NCBI RefSeq assembly: GCF_900186535.1
Contig: NZ_FYDE01000005.1
Coordinates: forward strand, 782,895 to 846,894
Length of the DNA stretch: 64,000 nt
Source: Marasmitruncus massiliensis
GTDB taxonomy: Bacteria; Bacillota; Clostridia; Oscillospirales; Ruminococcaceae
Direction of reading: 5' to 3'
The position numbers were made by a program, and so were the translations under genes. Positions 24,765 through 34,129 of this stretch are shown one piece after another. Each line of letters begins with the position of its first letter. Positions within the stretch are counted from its first letter, which is position 1. The notes beneath the pieces were generated by a model that was not told the origin of the DNA, ran no database searches, and was given only the letters and a program-made list of their open reading frames with translations.

Positions 24765-25934
24765 ATGGTAAAAAGGGTTTTTCTGATTGTACTGGACAGT
24801 GTGGGAATCGGGGAAGGCCCTGATGCCGCCGCTTACGGAGACGAGGGCAGCAATACGCTGCGCGCCTGCTGGCAGTCGGGCAAGCTCCAAATCCCGAATA
24901 TGCAGAAGCTGGGAATTTTCAATATCGAAGGGGTCGGATGCGGAGAACCTTCCGGCAGCCCTCTGGGATCGTTTGCGCGTATGCGGGAATCCTCCGCCGG
25001 AAAAGACACGACGATCGGGCATTGGGAAATCGCGGGGATTATTTCCCCTCAACCGATGCCAACCTATCCTGACGGTTTCCCGGAGGAGATTATTTCCGAG
25101 TTTTCCCTCAAGACGGGACGCGGCGTGCTGTGCAATAAGCCGTACTCCGGCACACAGGTGATCCTCGACTACGGCAGGCAGCACATGGAGACAGGCGAAC
25201 TGATCGTCTATACAAGCGCCGACAGCGTTTTCCAGATTGCGGCGCACGAGGAGGTTGTCCCCCCGGAATCCCTGTATGAATACTGCCGCATTGCCCGGGA
25301 ATTATTGCAGGGCAAGCACGGTGTGGGCAGGGTAATCGCGCGCCCGTTTATCGGCGTTTATCCCGAATTTAAACGTACGTCGAACCGGCATGACTTCTCA
25401 CTGGTCCCACCACGGGACACATTCCTGGACAAACTGAGAGCGGCGGGGAAGGATACCATCGCCGTGGGGAAGATCAATGACATCTTTGCAGGCAAGGGGA
25501 TTTCTTCCACAAGCCGTACCGTGAATAACGATGATGGAATGGACAAAACCATTGAGCATGTTTCGGAAGATTGGAACGGGGTCTGTTTTGTAAACCTTGT
25601 GGATTTTGATATGGTATATGGGCACCGCAATAACATTGCAGGCTATACCGCCGCGCTCAACCGCGTGGATGAGCGGCTTGGGGAGTTGCTGCCGCTGCTT
25701 CAAAAGGGCGACGTGCTGATGCTCACAGCAGACCACGGCTGCGACCCGTCCACCCCCTCCACCGACCACAGCCGTGAATATACGCCATGGGTGATTTACG
25801 GCGATGCTATCAAAGCCGGGGTTGACCTCGGAACCAGACCGACCTTTGCCGACATCGGCGAGACAGCCGCGGCCCTGCTGGGTGTTACCGCCGAAACCGA
25901 CGGCACATCGCTCGCGGGGAGGCTCTTAAAATGA
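24765..25934 (+). CDS. deoB: Phosphopentomutase
   Basis: DeoB converts (deoxy)ribose 1-phosphate to the 5-phosphate, linking the phosphorylase to DeoC. It belongs to the alkaline-phosphatase-like superfamily: FLIVLDSVGIGEGPDA carries the first metal-binding Asp, KDTTIGHWE the phosphorylated Thr region, and TADHGCDPSTPSTDHSREY the second metal site. 389 residues, normal. The ATG at 24765 follows GAAAGGGA. Its stop overlaps cdd by 4 bases. Confidence 0.95.
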   Translation: MVKRVFLIVLDSVGIGEGPDAAAYGDEGSNTLRACWQSGKLQIPNMQKLGIFNIEGVGCGEPSGSPLGSFARMRESSAGKDTTIGHWEIAGIISPQPMPTYPDGFPEEIISEFSLKTGRGVLCNKPYSGTQVILDYGRQHMETGELIVYTSADSVFQIAAHEEVVPPESLYEYCRIARELLQGKHGVGRVIARPFIGVYPEFKRTSNRHDFSLVPPRDTFLDKLRAAGKDTIAVGKINDIFAGKGISSTSRTVNNDDGMDKTIEHVSEDWNGVCFVNLVDFDMVYGHRNNIAGYTAALNRVDERLGELLPLLQKGDVLMLTADHGCDPSTPSTDHSREYTPWVIYGDAIKAGVDLGTRPTFADIGETAAALLGVTAETDGTSLAGRLLK

Positions 25935-26350
25935 GGCCGGATTACGGAATGCTTGTGCGCGAGGCGATCGCCGCGCGTGAAAACGCCTATGTGCCTTATT
26001 CCCGGTTTGCCGTCGGCGCCGCCCTGCTGACGAAAAGCGGCGCAGTGTACCGCGGCTGCAATGTGGAAAACGCATCTTATACCCCCACAAACTGTGCGGA
26101 ACGGACAGCCGTTTTCTCCGCGGTTTGCGCGGGGGAACGTGAATTTGAGGCAATTGCGGTTGTAGGCGGCGGCAAGGATGCCGGGCCGCTGTCCGCGTGC
26201 TTTCCCTGCGGCGTCTGCCGGCAGGTGCTCGCAGAATTCTGCCCGCCGGATTTTCCGATTATCATCGCTGCCGATGAGCAGCATTATCAGGTTTTCACAC
26301 TGGCTGACCTGCTGCCTCACAGCTTCGGCCCATCCGACCTGACCCGATGA
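25931..26350 (+). CDS. cdd: Cytidine deaminase
   Basis: Cdd deaminates (deoxy)cytidine to (deoxy)uridine, feeding pyrimidine nucleosides to Pdp. The zinc site is complete: CAERTAVF and PCGVCRQVL. 139 residues, a homotetramer-type enzyme with a normal N terminus (AYVPYSRFAVGAALL). It overlaps deoB by 4 bases. A weak inverted repeat (TTTTAAGACGC...GCGCCTTAAAA, about 26353-26380) follows the stop, before the lipoprotein gene. Confidence 0.95.
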   Translation: MRPDYGMLVREAIAARENAYVPYSRFAVGAALLTKSGAVYRGCNVENASYTPTNCAERTAVFSAVCAGEREFEAIAVVGGGKDAGPLSACFPCGVCRQVLAEFCPPDFPIIIAADEQHYQVFTLADLLPHSFGPSDLTR

Positions 26351-26411
26351 TTTTAAGACGCGATACAGCGCCTTAAAATAAATGAACGCTTGAAACATAG
26401 GAGGAAAGATA

Positions 26412-27569
26412 ATGAAAAAATTTCTTGCACTCACAATCGCGATGCTCATGACCGCATCCATGGCGGCATGCGGCGGTTCCGGGGCCGCATCGTCTGCGCC
26501 GGCCGCGTCGTCTGAAGCCGCTCCGGCTTCTTCTGCCGCTGCTTCCGAGACCGCATCCGCGGGCGAGGACGGCAAATTTGAACTTGCGCTGATTACCGAT
26601 ATCGGTACGATTGACGACAAATCCTTCAACCAGGGCGCCTGGGAAGGGCTGAAAAAGTATGCGGAGGAGAAAAACATCTCCCACAAATACTATAAGCCCA
26701 CCGAAAAGAGCAACGACGCTTACCTGTCTGCGATTGAACTGGCTGTAAAAGGCGGTGCGAAGGTGATTGTAACGCCGGGCTTCCTGTTCGAGGAGCCGGT
26801 CTATATCGCGCAGGACCAGTATCCGGATGTCAAGTTTATCCTCATCGACGGCAACCCCCACGATGCGGACTATAACTACAAGACCGGCGACAACACCGTA
26901 GGAATTACCTACGCCGAGGAACAGGCCGGTTTCCTTGCCGGATATGCGGCTGTTAAAGAAGGCAACACCAAGCTGGGCTTCCTGGGCGGCATGGCGGTTC
27001 CCGCGGTTGTGCGCTTTGGCTACGGCTTTGTGCAGGGCGCCGACTATGCGGCAAAAGAGCTGAACGTTCCGGAAATCTCCATGAACTACCACTATACCGG
27101 CGGATTTGACGCGACCCCTGAAGCTCAGACGCTGGCGGCATCCTGGTACCAGTCCGGCACAGAAGTCATCTTCGCCTGCGGCGGCGCGGTCGGCAACTCC
27201 GCAATGGCGGCTGCCGAGCAGGCAAACGGCAAGGTCATCGGCGTTGACGTTGACCAGTCCCCCGAGTCCCAGACGGTTATTACCTCTGCGATGAAGGGCC
27301 TTGGCGCCTCGGTTTATACCATCGTATCCCAGTTCTATGACGACAAATTCCCGGGCGGCCAGAATCTTGTGTTTGACGCTACCAATGAAGGTGTCGCCCT
27401 GCCGATGGACACCTCCAAGTTTGAAAAGTTCACCCAGGCGGATTATGACAAACTGTATGCGGCTCTGGTTGCCGATACCGACGGCATTGCCTCGAACATT
27501 ATGAAAGATACCGAGAAGCAGGTCACCGATATTGCTACCACGGCTGTAAAAGTAACAGTTGTAGAATAA
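26412..27569 (+). CDS. BMP-family nucleoside-binding lipoprotein
   Basis: This is the extracytoplasmic ligand-binding protein of the nucleoside ABC importer. A signal peptide ends in the lipobox SMAAC (Cys about residue 19), followed by an Ala/Ser-rich tether of about 35 residues. The Med/PnrA-type domain follows, with ITDIGTIDDKSFNQGAWEGL, NTVGITYAEEQAGFLAGYAA and VIGVDVDQSPES. The gene sits between cdd and the transporter ATPase/permeases, which points to nucleosides rather than other BMP ligands. A 16-bp stem-loop directly after it probably lets this gene be expressed more than the membrane components. AGGAGG precedes the ATG. Confidence 0.92.
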   Translation: MKKFLALTIAMLMTASMAACGGSGAASSAPAASSEAAPASSAAASETASAGEDGKFELALITDIGTIDDKSFNQGAWEGLKKYAEEKNISHKYYKPTEKSNDAYLSAIELAVKGGAKVIVTPGFLFEEPVYIAQDQYPDVKFILIDGNPHDADYNYKTGDNTVGITYAEEQAGFLAGYAAVKEGNTKLGFLGGMAVPAVVRFGYGFVQGADYAAKELNVPEISMNYHYTGGFDATPEAQTLAASWYQSGTEVIFACGGAVGNSAMAAAEQANGKVIGVDVDQSPESQTVITSAMKGLGASVYTIVSQFYDDKFPGGQNLVFDATNEGVALPMDTSKFEKFTQADYDKLYAALVADTDGIASNIMKDTEKQVTDIATTAVKVTVVE

Positions 27570-27585
27570 GCGGATTTTTCCATAC

Positions 27586-27621
27586 GGATATAAAAGGGCG
27601 CTTTTGCGCCCTTTTATATCC
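27586..27621 (+). terminator. Strong stem-loop between binding protein and ABC genes (attenuator)
   Basis: A perfect 16-bp stem (27586-27601 / 27606-27621) with a TTTT loop; the right arm contains CCCTTTTATATCC rather than a clean T-run. A second long, imperfect inverted repeat follows at 27629-27684. Likely partial termination or 3'-end protection. Confidence 0.8.
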
Positions 27622-27721
27622 GCGGCGGTTTTTCTGGCGGCTTTGAAAAATTGCATCCCTCATTTTTCAAAACAGCCAGAAAAAGGACATTCTAAAAATT
27701 TGTATTCAGGGGTGAACAGGA

Positions 27722-29248
27722 ATGGACTATATTATTGAAATGCTGGGTATCACAAAAGAGTTTCCCGGTATCATTGCGAATGACAATGTGACGCTCCAGC
27801 TCGCCCGCGGAGAGATTCACGCTCTGCTGGGGGAAAACGGCGCAGGAAAATCCACCCTGATGAGCGTACTGTTCGGCATGTACCAGCCGGAGGAAGGCGT
27901 CATTAAGAAGAATGGGCAGGAAGTTCATATCAAAGACCCGAACGATGCAAATCACCTTGGAATCGGTATGGTTCATCAGCATTTTAAACTGGTGCACAAT
28001 TTCACCGTACTGGAAAATATTATTTTAGGCGTGGAAACAACCGCAAACGGGTTTTTAAAGATGGACAAGGCCCGCAAGCGTGTGGTGGAATTATCCAACC
28101 AGTATGGGCTGCGCGTGGACCCGGACGCTTTGATTTCGGATATTACGGTTGGCATGCAGCAGCGCGTTGAAATCCTGAAAATGCTTTACCGCGACAATGA
28201 AATCCTGATCTTCGACGAGCCTACCGCAGTGCTTACCCCGCAGGAAATTGAAGAACTCATGAAAATTATGAAAGGGCTGGCAGCCGAAGGCAAGTCCATC
28301 CTGTTTATCACACATAAGCTCAACGAGATCAAGGCAGTGGCAAACCGCTGCACAGTTCTGCGTAAAGGAAAATACATCGGTACCGTTGATGTGGCGGATA
28401 CCTCTATGGAGCAGATGTCCGAGATGATGGTCGGGCGCAAGGTCAGCCTTCAGGTGGAAAAGGGAGAGACCCAGCCCGGCGAAGTGATTCTCGAAACCGA
28501 GGGATTAACGGTGCGCAGTAAGGCCACCGGGAAAAATGTGGTGGACCATGTCTCGCTGTCTGTGCGCGCGGGGGAGATTGTCTGCATTGCGGGAATCGAC
28601 GGCAACGGACAGTCCGAACTGGTATACGCGCTGACCGGGCTGATCAGGCCGGACGAGGGAACCATCCGCCTGAATGGAAAAGACATTACGCATGCCTCTA
28701 TCCGCGAGCGCAATATCAGTGGGATGGGGCATATTCCGGAGGACAGACACCGTCATGGTTTGGTGCTGGATTACAGCCTTGCCTATAATCTTGTGCTGCA
28801 AACTTATTTTACCCCGCGGTTTCAGAAAAGCGGGATGCTGAAATTTGATGCGATCAATGACTATGCCAACGGGCTGATTCAAAAGTTTGACATCCGAAGC
28901 GGCCAGGGCGCAAATACGGTTGCCCGCAGCATGTCGGGCGGAAACCAGCAGAAAGCGATTGTGGCCCGCGAGGTTGACCGCAATCCAGACCTGCTGATCG
29001 CGGTGCAGCCCACCAGAGGACTCGATGTCGGCGCAATCGAGTACATTCACAAACAGCTGATCGCGGAGCGTGATTCCGGAAAGGGTATTCTGCTCGTTTC
29101 GCTGGAATTGGACGAGGTTATGAATGTCAGCGACCGGATTCTGGTGATCTATGAGGGGGAAATCGTAGCGGAACTGGACCCGAAACAGGTCTCTGTTCAG
29201 GAACTGGGGCTGTATATGGCCGGATCGAAAAGGGGGAATCAGGCGTGA
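27722..29248 (+). CDS. Nucleoside ABC transporter ATP-binding protein (two ABC domains)
   Basis: This 508-residue protein has two fused nucleotide-binding domains, as in NupO and RbsA. The first has Walker A GENGAGKSTL and Walker B LIFDEPTAVL; its signature region reads ITVGMQQRVEILK, degenerate. The second has a degenerate Walker A (GIDGNGQSEL), a good signature SMSGGNQQK and a Walker B-like LLIAVQPTRGLD without the catalytic Glu. This asymmetry is normal for the family. Its GTGA overlap couples it to the first permease. Confidence 0.93.
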   Translation: MDYIIEMLGITKEFPGIIANDNVTLQLARGEIHALLGENGAGKSTLMSVLFGMYQPEEGVIKKNGQEVHIKDPNDANHLGIGMVHQHFKLVHNFTVLENIILGVETTANGFLKMDKARKRVVELSNQYGLRVDPDALISDITVGMQQRVEILKMLYRDNEILIFDEPTAVLTPQEIEELMKIMKGLAAEGKSILFITHKLNEIKAVANRCTVLRKGKYIGTVDVADTSMEQMSEMMVGRKVSLQVEKGETQPGEVILETEGLTVRSKATGKNVVDHVSLSVRAGEIVCIAGIDGNGQSELVYALTGLIRPDEGTIRLNGKDITHASIRERNISGMGHIPEDRHRHGLVLDYSLAYNLVLQTYFTPRFQKSGMLKFDAINDYANGLIQKFDIRSGQGANTVARSMSGGNQQKAIVAREVDRNPDLLIAVQPTRGLDVGAIEYIHKQLIAERDSGKGILLVSLELDEVMNVSDRILVIYEGEIVAELDPKQVSVQELGLYMAGSKRGNQA

Positions 29249-30393
29249 AGGAAAACAAATTCAGCCGGTGGCTGCACGGCGAAGGAGTCACCAGCTTCCT
29301 GTCCTCTTTTATGGCGATTCTGGTTGGACTTCTGGTGGGGTTCGTCATTTTGCTGATCTCCAATCCCTCTCAGGCGCTGGGCGGATTCAAAGCCATTCTG
29401 ATGGGCGGTTTCGTCGACAGGAAGAATATGGGGCAGGTGTTTTACTTTGCAACTCCCATCATTATGACAGGACTTTCGGTGGGATTCGCTAACAAGACCG
29501 GTCTGTTCAATATCGGCGCGCCGGGGCAGTTTATTGTGGGCGCTTATGCGGCGGTCTATGTCGGCGTGCAGTGGAAGTTCCTGCCCGCGGGCGTGCATTG
29601 GATTGCAGCGCTGGTCGCCGCCATGGTGGCAGGCGGAATCTGGGGGCTGCTGCCGGGGATTCTCAGGGCTTACCGTAATGTGAACGTGGTCATTTCCTGT
29701 ATTATGATGAATTATGTGGGAATGTATCTGGTGAATTACGCGATTACCAAAACGATCTTTGACTCGCTGAAAAATCAGACAAAACGCGTCGCATCCACCG
29801 CTGTGATTCCAAAGCTGGGGCTGGATTTGATTTTTAAAACCGGGAACAGCTCTTCCAGCGTTAACGCGGGTATTTTCCTGGCGGTCATCGCGGGAATTGT
29901 CATCTATGTGGTGCTGGATAAAACCAAATTCGGGTTCGAACTGAAAGCCTGCGGCTATAATATGGATGCCTGCAAATACGCCGGTATGAATGAAAAGCGC
30001 AGCATCATCTATTCCATGGTGATTGCGGGGGCGCTTTCGGGGCTGGGAGGCGCGCTGCTCTATCTGGCAGGTTCGGGCAAAGGAATCGAAGTGCTGGATG
30101 TTCTGGCCGCGGAAGGCTTCAACGGCATTCCGGTCGCGCTGCTTGGGCTGAATAATCCCATCGGGATCATTTTTGCGGGGATTTTTGTTGCCTATCTGAA
30201 CGTGGGCGGCTTCAATATGCAGCTTTATGATTTTGTGCCGCAGGTCATTGAAATCATCATTGCTGTCATCATCTATTTCAGCGCGTTTGCGCTTCTGCTT
30301 AAAGGCTTTATCCGTTCGCGTATTGCCCACAGGAATCAAAACGGCCCGAATGCCAATGCGGAACTGAATGCGGAAGGGGGACAGGCCTCATGA
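29245..30393 (+). CDS. Nucleoside ABC transporter permease 1 (NupP/YufP-like)
   Basis: This integral membrane subunit has 382 residues and about eight to ten helices. Conserved blocks include GFANKTGLFNIGAPGQFIVGAYAA and the cytosolic LKACGYNMDACKYAGMN loop that contacts the ATPase, as in the branched-chain/ribose permease superfamily. It starts with GTG (29245) inside the ATPase stop and overlaps the second permease by 4 bases. Confidence 0.92.
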   Translation: MKENKFSRWLHGEGVTSFLSSFMAILVGLLVGFVILLISNPSQALGGFKAILMGGFVDRKNMGQVFYFATPIIMTGLSVGFANKTGLFNIGAPGQFIVGAYAAVYVGVQWKFLPAGVHWIAALVAAMVAGGIWGLLPGILRAYRNVNVVISCIMMNYVGMYLVNYAITKTIFDSLKNQTKRVASTAVIPKLGLDLIFKTGNSSSSVNAGIFLAVIAGIVIYVVLDKTKFGFELKACGYNMDACKYAGMNEKRSIIYSMVIAGALSGLGGALLYLAGSGKGIEVLDVLAAEGFNGIPVALLGLNNPIGIIFAGIFVAYLNVGGFNMQLYDFVPQVIEIIIAVIIYFSAFALLLKGFIRSRIAHRNQNGPNANAELNAEGGQAS

Positions 30394-31343
30394 ATACGTT
30401 ATATTTTCTCGTGCAGCAGACCATGTATTTTTCCATTCCTCTGCTGATTGTCGCTTTGGGCGGTATGTTTTCCGAACGCAGCGGTGTTGTCAACATTGCC
30501 CTGGAAGGCATCATGATCATGGGTGCCTTCTCCAGCATCCTGTTTATCAGCGTGTTCCAGACGGTCCTTCCCGGCCAGCCGGTCCTGCTGCTGGCAATTT
30601 TGATTGCGGCGGCAACGGGCGTCATTATATCGCTGGCGCACGCGTACGCCTCAATCAATATGAAGGCCGACCAGGTCATCAGCGGTACGGCAATCAACAT
30701 GTTTGCGCCCGCATTCGCGATCTATGTGGCGCGCATGATCCGCACCGTGCAGCAGATCCCGTTTGTTAATCAGTTCCGCATCGAAAAGGTTCCGGTGCTG
30801 GGGAATATTCCGGTGATCGGGCCCATGCTGTTTCAAAATACCTATATCACCACTTATCTTGGGTTTGCAATTTTAATTGTGTCGTGGATGGTGCTTTATA
30901 AAACGAGGTTTGGGCTTCGGCTGCGCTCCTGCGGCGAGCACCCGCAGGCGGCGGATTCCGTAGGCATCAACGTTTACAGGATGCGTTATGCCGGCGTGGC
31001 GATTTCCGGAGCGCTGGCGGGCATCGGCGGGCTTGTGTTCGTCATTCCCACCTCCACCAACTTTAACGCGACAGTGGCCGGGTATGGCTTCCTTGCGTTG
31101 GCAGTGCTGATTTTCGGACAGTGGAAGCCGTCCAAAATTCTGATGGCGGCCTTCTTCTTCGGCCTGATGAAAACAATTGCGTCGGCCTATTCGGGAATCC
31201 CGGTACTCGCGGCAATGAAAATACCGAATGACATTTATAAAATGATTCCCTATGTGGCGACGCTGGTGGTGCTGGCGTTCACATCGAAAAATTCCCAGGC
31301 GCCAAGGGCCGAGGGAATCCCCTATGACAAGGGCGGAAGATAA
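30390..31343 (+). CDS. Nucleoside ABC transporter permease 2 (NupQ/YufQ-like)
   Basis: This is the second membrane subunit, 317 residues. FSERSGVVNIALEGIMIMGAF and the coupling loop LRSCGEHPQAADSVGINVYRMRY are family hallmarks. It forms a heterodimeric channel with the preceding permease. pdp follows within 45 bases. Confidence 0.92.
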   Translation: MNTLYFLVQQTMYFSIPLLIVALGGMFSERSGVVNIALEGIMIMGAFSSILFISVFQTVLPGQPVLLLAILIAAATGVIISLAHAYASINMKADQVISGTAINMFAPAFAIYVARMIRTVQQIPFVNQFRIEKVPVLGNIPVIGPMLFQNTYITTYLGFAILIVSWMVLYKTRFGLRLRSCGEHPQAADSVGINVYRMRYAGVAISGALAGIGGLVFVIPTSTNFNATVAGYGFLALAVLIFGQWKPSKILMAAFFFGLMKTIASAYSGIPVLAAMKIPNDIYKMIPYVATLVVLAFTSKNSQAPRAEGIPYDKGGR

Positions 31344-31384
31344 CCAAAAGGGAAATGATATGGGAAAGGAAGGTGCACAATCAG

Positions 31385-32707
31385 ATGCGCATGTATGATA
31401 TCATCATGAAAAAGCGCAACGGCGGAGAACTGTCCGACGAAGAAATCACATTTTTTGTGGAGGGCTACACCGCGGGCACAATTCCGGACTATCAGGTCTC
31501 TTCACTGATGATGGCGATTTATTTTCGCGGGATGACGCCGCGCGAAACCGCGGTGCTGACCGACCGGATGGCCCATTCCGGCGATACGGTGGACCTGTCC
31601 GCAATCCCCGGCATCAAGGTGGATAAGCATTCCACCGGCGGCGTAGGGGATAAGACCAGCCTTGTGGTCGCGCCGGTGGTCGCTGCCTGCGGGGTGCCGG
31701 TGGCGAAGATGAGCGGGCGCGGACTCGGGCACACCGGGGGGACGCTGGATAAGCTGGAGTCTATCCCCGGGCTGTCGGTCAGCGTGGAGCAGGAGCGCTT
31801 CTTTCACATCGTGCAGGAAGTGGGACTTGCGATTATCGGGCAGACGGGTGATATCGCACCCGCCGATAAAAAGCTTTACGCCCTGCGGGACGTGACGGCA
31901 ACGGTCGACAGTCTGCCGCTGATTGCCTCCTCTATTATGAGCAAAAAACTGGCAGCGGGTTCGGACGCCATCGTGCTTGACGTTAAAACGGGCAGCGGCG
32001 CGTTTATGAAAACGCTGGAGGATTCCATCCGTCTGGCGCAGGCCATGGTGCAGATCGGCGAGCATAACGGGCGGCGCACGGTAGCGCTGATTACCGATAT
32101 GGATATTCCGCTCGGCCATGCGATCGGGAATTCGCTGGAAGTGACCGAGGCGGTGGAAACGCTCAAAGGCCATGGCCCCGCCGATTTGACAGAGGTCTGC
32201 ATGCAGCTTGCCTCCAATATGCTGTCGCTGGCGGGCAAAGGCAGCCTGCCCGAATGCCGGAAGCTGGCGGAGGAGGCTGTATCCAGCGGCAGGGCTTTTG
32301 AAAAGCTCAAAGGCATGGCGGCCGCTCTGGGCGGGGATGTGTCTGTACTGGACGACCCCGAAAAGTTCTCCAAAGCTCCGATCCTGTCGGAAGTAAAGGC
32401 GCCCCGTTCCGGGTATATTACCCGGATGCAGACCGAACAGTGCGGGATCGCCTCGGCGGTGCTTGGCGCGGGAAGGGAAAGCAAAGAAGATGCTGTCGAC
32501 CCGAGCGCCGGCATTGTGCTTGCAAAAAAAATTGGTGAGTCAGTCACTGAGGGCGAGACGATTGCCCGTCTGTATACCTCGAAGGGCGAAACGCTGGAAC
32601 AGGCGCGGCAGATTCTGCTGAACGCCATTTTAATCGGCGCGGAAAAACCCGCGCCGGAAAAACTGATTTATGCGCGTGTGACAATAGATTCTGTCGAGCG
32701 CTATTAA
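31385..32707 (+). CDS. pdp: Pyrimidine-nucleoside phosphorylase
   Basis: Pdp cleaves uridine, deoxyuridine or thymidine with phosphate to base plus (deoxy)ribose 1-phosphate, the substrate of DeoB. The signature KMSGRGLGHTGGTLDKLESIPG block is intact, as are VDKHSTGGVGDKTSL and the C-terminal FSKAPILSEVKAPRSGYI domain. About 440 residues. The ATG at 31385 follows AGGAAGGTG; an ATG at 31355 would add ten residues. It is the last gene of the operon, ended by a strong terminator. Confidence 0.94.
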   Translation: MRMYDIIMKKRNGGELSDEEITFFVEGYTAGTIPDYQVSSLMMAIYFRGMTPRETAVLTDRMAHSGDTVDLSAIPGIKVDKHSTGGVGDKTSLVVAPVVAACGVPVAKMSGRGLGHTGGTLDKLESIPGLSVSVEQERFFHIVQEVGLAIIGQTGDIAPADKKLYALRDVTATVDSLPLIASSIMSKKLAAGSDAIVLDVKTGSGAFMKTLEDSIRLAQAMVQIGEHNGRRTVALITDMDIPLGHAIGNSLEVTEAVETLKGHGPADLTEVCMQLASNMLSLAGKGSLPECRKLAEEAVSSGRAFEKLKGMAAALGGDVSVLDDPEKFSKAPILSEVKAPRSGYITRMQTEQCGIASAVLGAGRESKEDAVDPSAGIVLAKKIGESVTEGETIARLYTSKGETLEQARQILLNAILIGAEKPAPEKLIYARVTIDSVERY

Positions 32708-32746
32708 AAAAGGACATCCGGCCGCTAGGCTGGATGTCCTTTTTTG
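32706..32746. terminator. Bidirectional terminator after pdp
   Basis: AAAAAAGGACATCC / GGATGTCCTTTTTT stem with a 12-base loop lies between convergent pdp and the NYN-domain gene. Confidence 0.9.
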
Positions 32747-33589
32747 TTATTTGGGTTTTACATAAATTAGCTTTACCCCGCTGTCCTGTGTCCGGACGCT
32801 TTTAATATCAAACAAGCCGAGCGATTCAATAAATGGCGTCAGTTTGCTGAATCCGAAGTTACGCACGTCGAAATCAGGATAGCGTTTCACCAGCAGATTC
32901 CCAATCGTGCCGATAAACATCCAGTCGTCCTCGTCGGAATTTTCGGCAGCGATCGTCTGGATCGCCTGCTTGATCGTTTCCAGATCGGTCATATCCTCTT
33001 TTGGAAGCGGCTCGGGTGCCGCGGGGGAAAGGTTCAGGGGTGTATCCCTGCGGAAAGTCTGGGGGGCAACCACCGGTTTCGTTTTGCAGGGCTCTTTGCA
33101 GACAGGCAGCTTTGCGGGCTTTGTCTGCGCGGACGGTTCGGCGGTAGCAAGAATATCAAGATATTTAAACCGGTTGCAGGCGGAGATAAACGGCTTTGGC
33201 GTTTTGCGTTCCCCCATCCCGACAATGATCATGCCCGATTCCCGCAGTCGCGCTGCCAGACGGGTGAAATCACTGTCCGAGGAAACGAGGCAGAATCCGT
33301 TGACCTGTCCGGAATAAAGAATGTCCATTGCATCAATGATCATCGAGGAGTCGGTAGAATTTTTTCCGGAGGTATAATTATATTGCTGAATAGGCAGGAT
33401 GGAATAATCCAGCAGTACATTTTTCCAGGAAGCGAGGGCCGGTTTGGTCCAGTCCCCGTAAATCCGTTTATAAGTAGCAACCCCATCATTGGAAATTTCG
33501 TCCAGAATGATTTTAATATATTTATCAGATATGTTGTCGGCGTCGATTAATACTGCAAACTTATTGTCGTTTTTATTGTCGTTTGGCAT
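32747..33589 (-). CDS. NYN-domain (PIN-like) protein with C-terminal OST-HTH/LOTUS-like domain
   Basis: The N-terminal half (about 10-150) is a NYN/LabA-type nuclease fold: VLIDADNIS, NSTDSSMIIDAMDIL and VSSDSDFTRLAARLRE carry the acidic residues expected to bind a metal. A Pro/Lys-rich linker (about 155-200) leads to a C-terminal block (WMFIGTIGNLLVKRYPDFDVRNFGFSKL...) typical of OST-HTH/LOTUS RNA-binding domains. It may process or bind RNA. 280 residues; start at 33589 after AGGTGATGTC. Target unknown, no operon partner. Confidence 0.85.
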   Translation of the reverse strand: MPNDNKNDNKFAVLIDADNISDKYIKIILDEISNDGVATYKRIYGDWTKPALASWKNVLLDYSILPIQQYNYTSGKNSTDSSMIIDAMDILYSGQVNGFCLVSSDSDFTRLAARLRESGMIIVGMGERKTPKPFISACNRFKYLDILATAEPSAQTKPAKLPVCKEPCKTKPVVAPQTFRRDTPLNLSPAAPEPLPKEDMTDLETIKQAIQTIAAENSDEDDWMFIGTIGNLLVKRYPDFDVRNFGFSKLTPFIESLGLFDIKSVRTQDSGVKLIYVKPK

Positions 33590-33660
33590 GACATCACCTC
33601 TTTTTTAGTATAACATAAAAATTTGTCGAAAACGAGGTCTTTTGCAGATAAATGCAAGAG

Positions 33661-33694
33661 AAAAGGTCCGCGGAGTACGTTCCGCGGACCTTTT
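33661..33694 (-). terminator. Terminator of hsp20
   Basis: A perfect 14-bp stem AAAAGGTCCGCGGA / TCCGCGGACCTTTT lies just past the hsp20 stop on the minus strand. Confidence 0.9.
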
Positions 33695-33706
33695 CCTGAG
33701 GAATGC

Positions 33707-34129
33707 TTATTGTATGTCAATCTGCCGTTGCTGTGAGGTCTGGGGATTGGCTTTTGGCAGCCGAAGCTCCAGAACCCCATTGTTGTAAGCGGCAGAGATG
33801 TCCTGCGTATCAATACCGGACACATCGTAGCTTCTGGCGAAGGAACCATACCGGCGTTCGCGGCGGATGAAGCTGTTATCCTTTTCTTCCTTCTCATCGT
33901 TGTGCTCTGCGGATACCGTAAGAGTATCGCCGTTGAGGCTGATATGGATATCCTCTTTGGTAAAGCCCGGGAGATCCGCCTGCAGGAGAAAATGGTCGCC
34001 TTTGTCAAGGATATCCGTGCGCATTTCTGAAAACATGGACGGGAAATCGCTGAAAAAGGCTTTTTCGAAGTTGTCAAAATAATTTGTAAGGTTTCTGGTT
34101 TTACGGTCAAAAGGCATCAGGTCAAACAT
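33707..34129 (-). CDS. Hsp20/alpha-crystallin small heat-shock protein
   Basis: This 140-residue holdase chaperone has an N-terminal arm (MFDLMPFDRKTRNLTNYFDNF), an alpha-crystallin domain including DKGDHFLLQADLPGFTKEDI and YNNGVLELRLPKAN, and a short tail. FLLQADLPGF and the GVLELRLPK motif identify the family. AAGGAGG precedes the ATG. A perfect CIRCE element lies about 185 bases upstream, suggesting HrcA repression, although the promoter itself is not clear. Confidence 0.93.
   Translation of the reverse strand: MFDLMPFDRKTRNLTNYFDNFEKAFFSDFPSMFSEMRTDILDKGDHFLLQADLPGFTKEDIHISLNGDTLTVSAEHNDEKEEKDNSFIRRERRYGSFARSYDVSGIDTQDISAAYNNGVLELRLPKANPQTSQQRQIDIQ

Noticed and set aside
26373-27656. 427-codon minus-strand ORF opposite the BMP lipoprotein
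   Set aside because: Antisense of a clear lipoprotein gene in an operon on the plus strand; low-complexity Gly/Arg composition at its end.
29239-30339. 366-codon minus-strand ORF opposite the permease
   Set aside because: Antisense shadow; His/Asn/Gln-rich composition without motifs.
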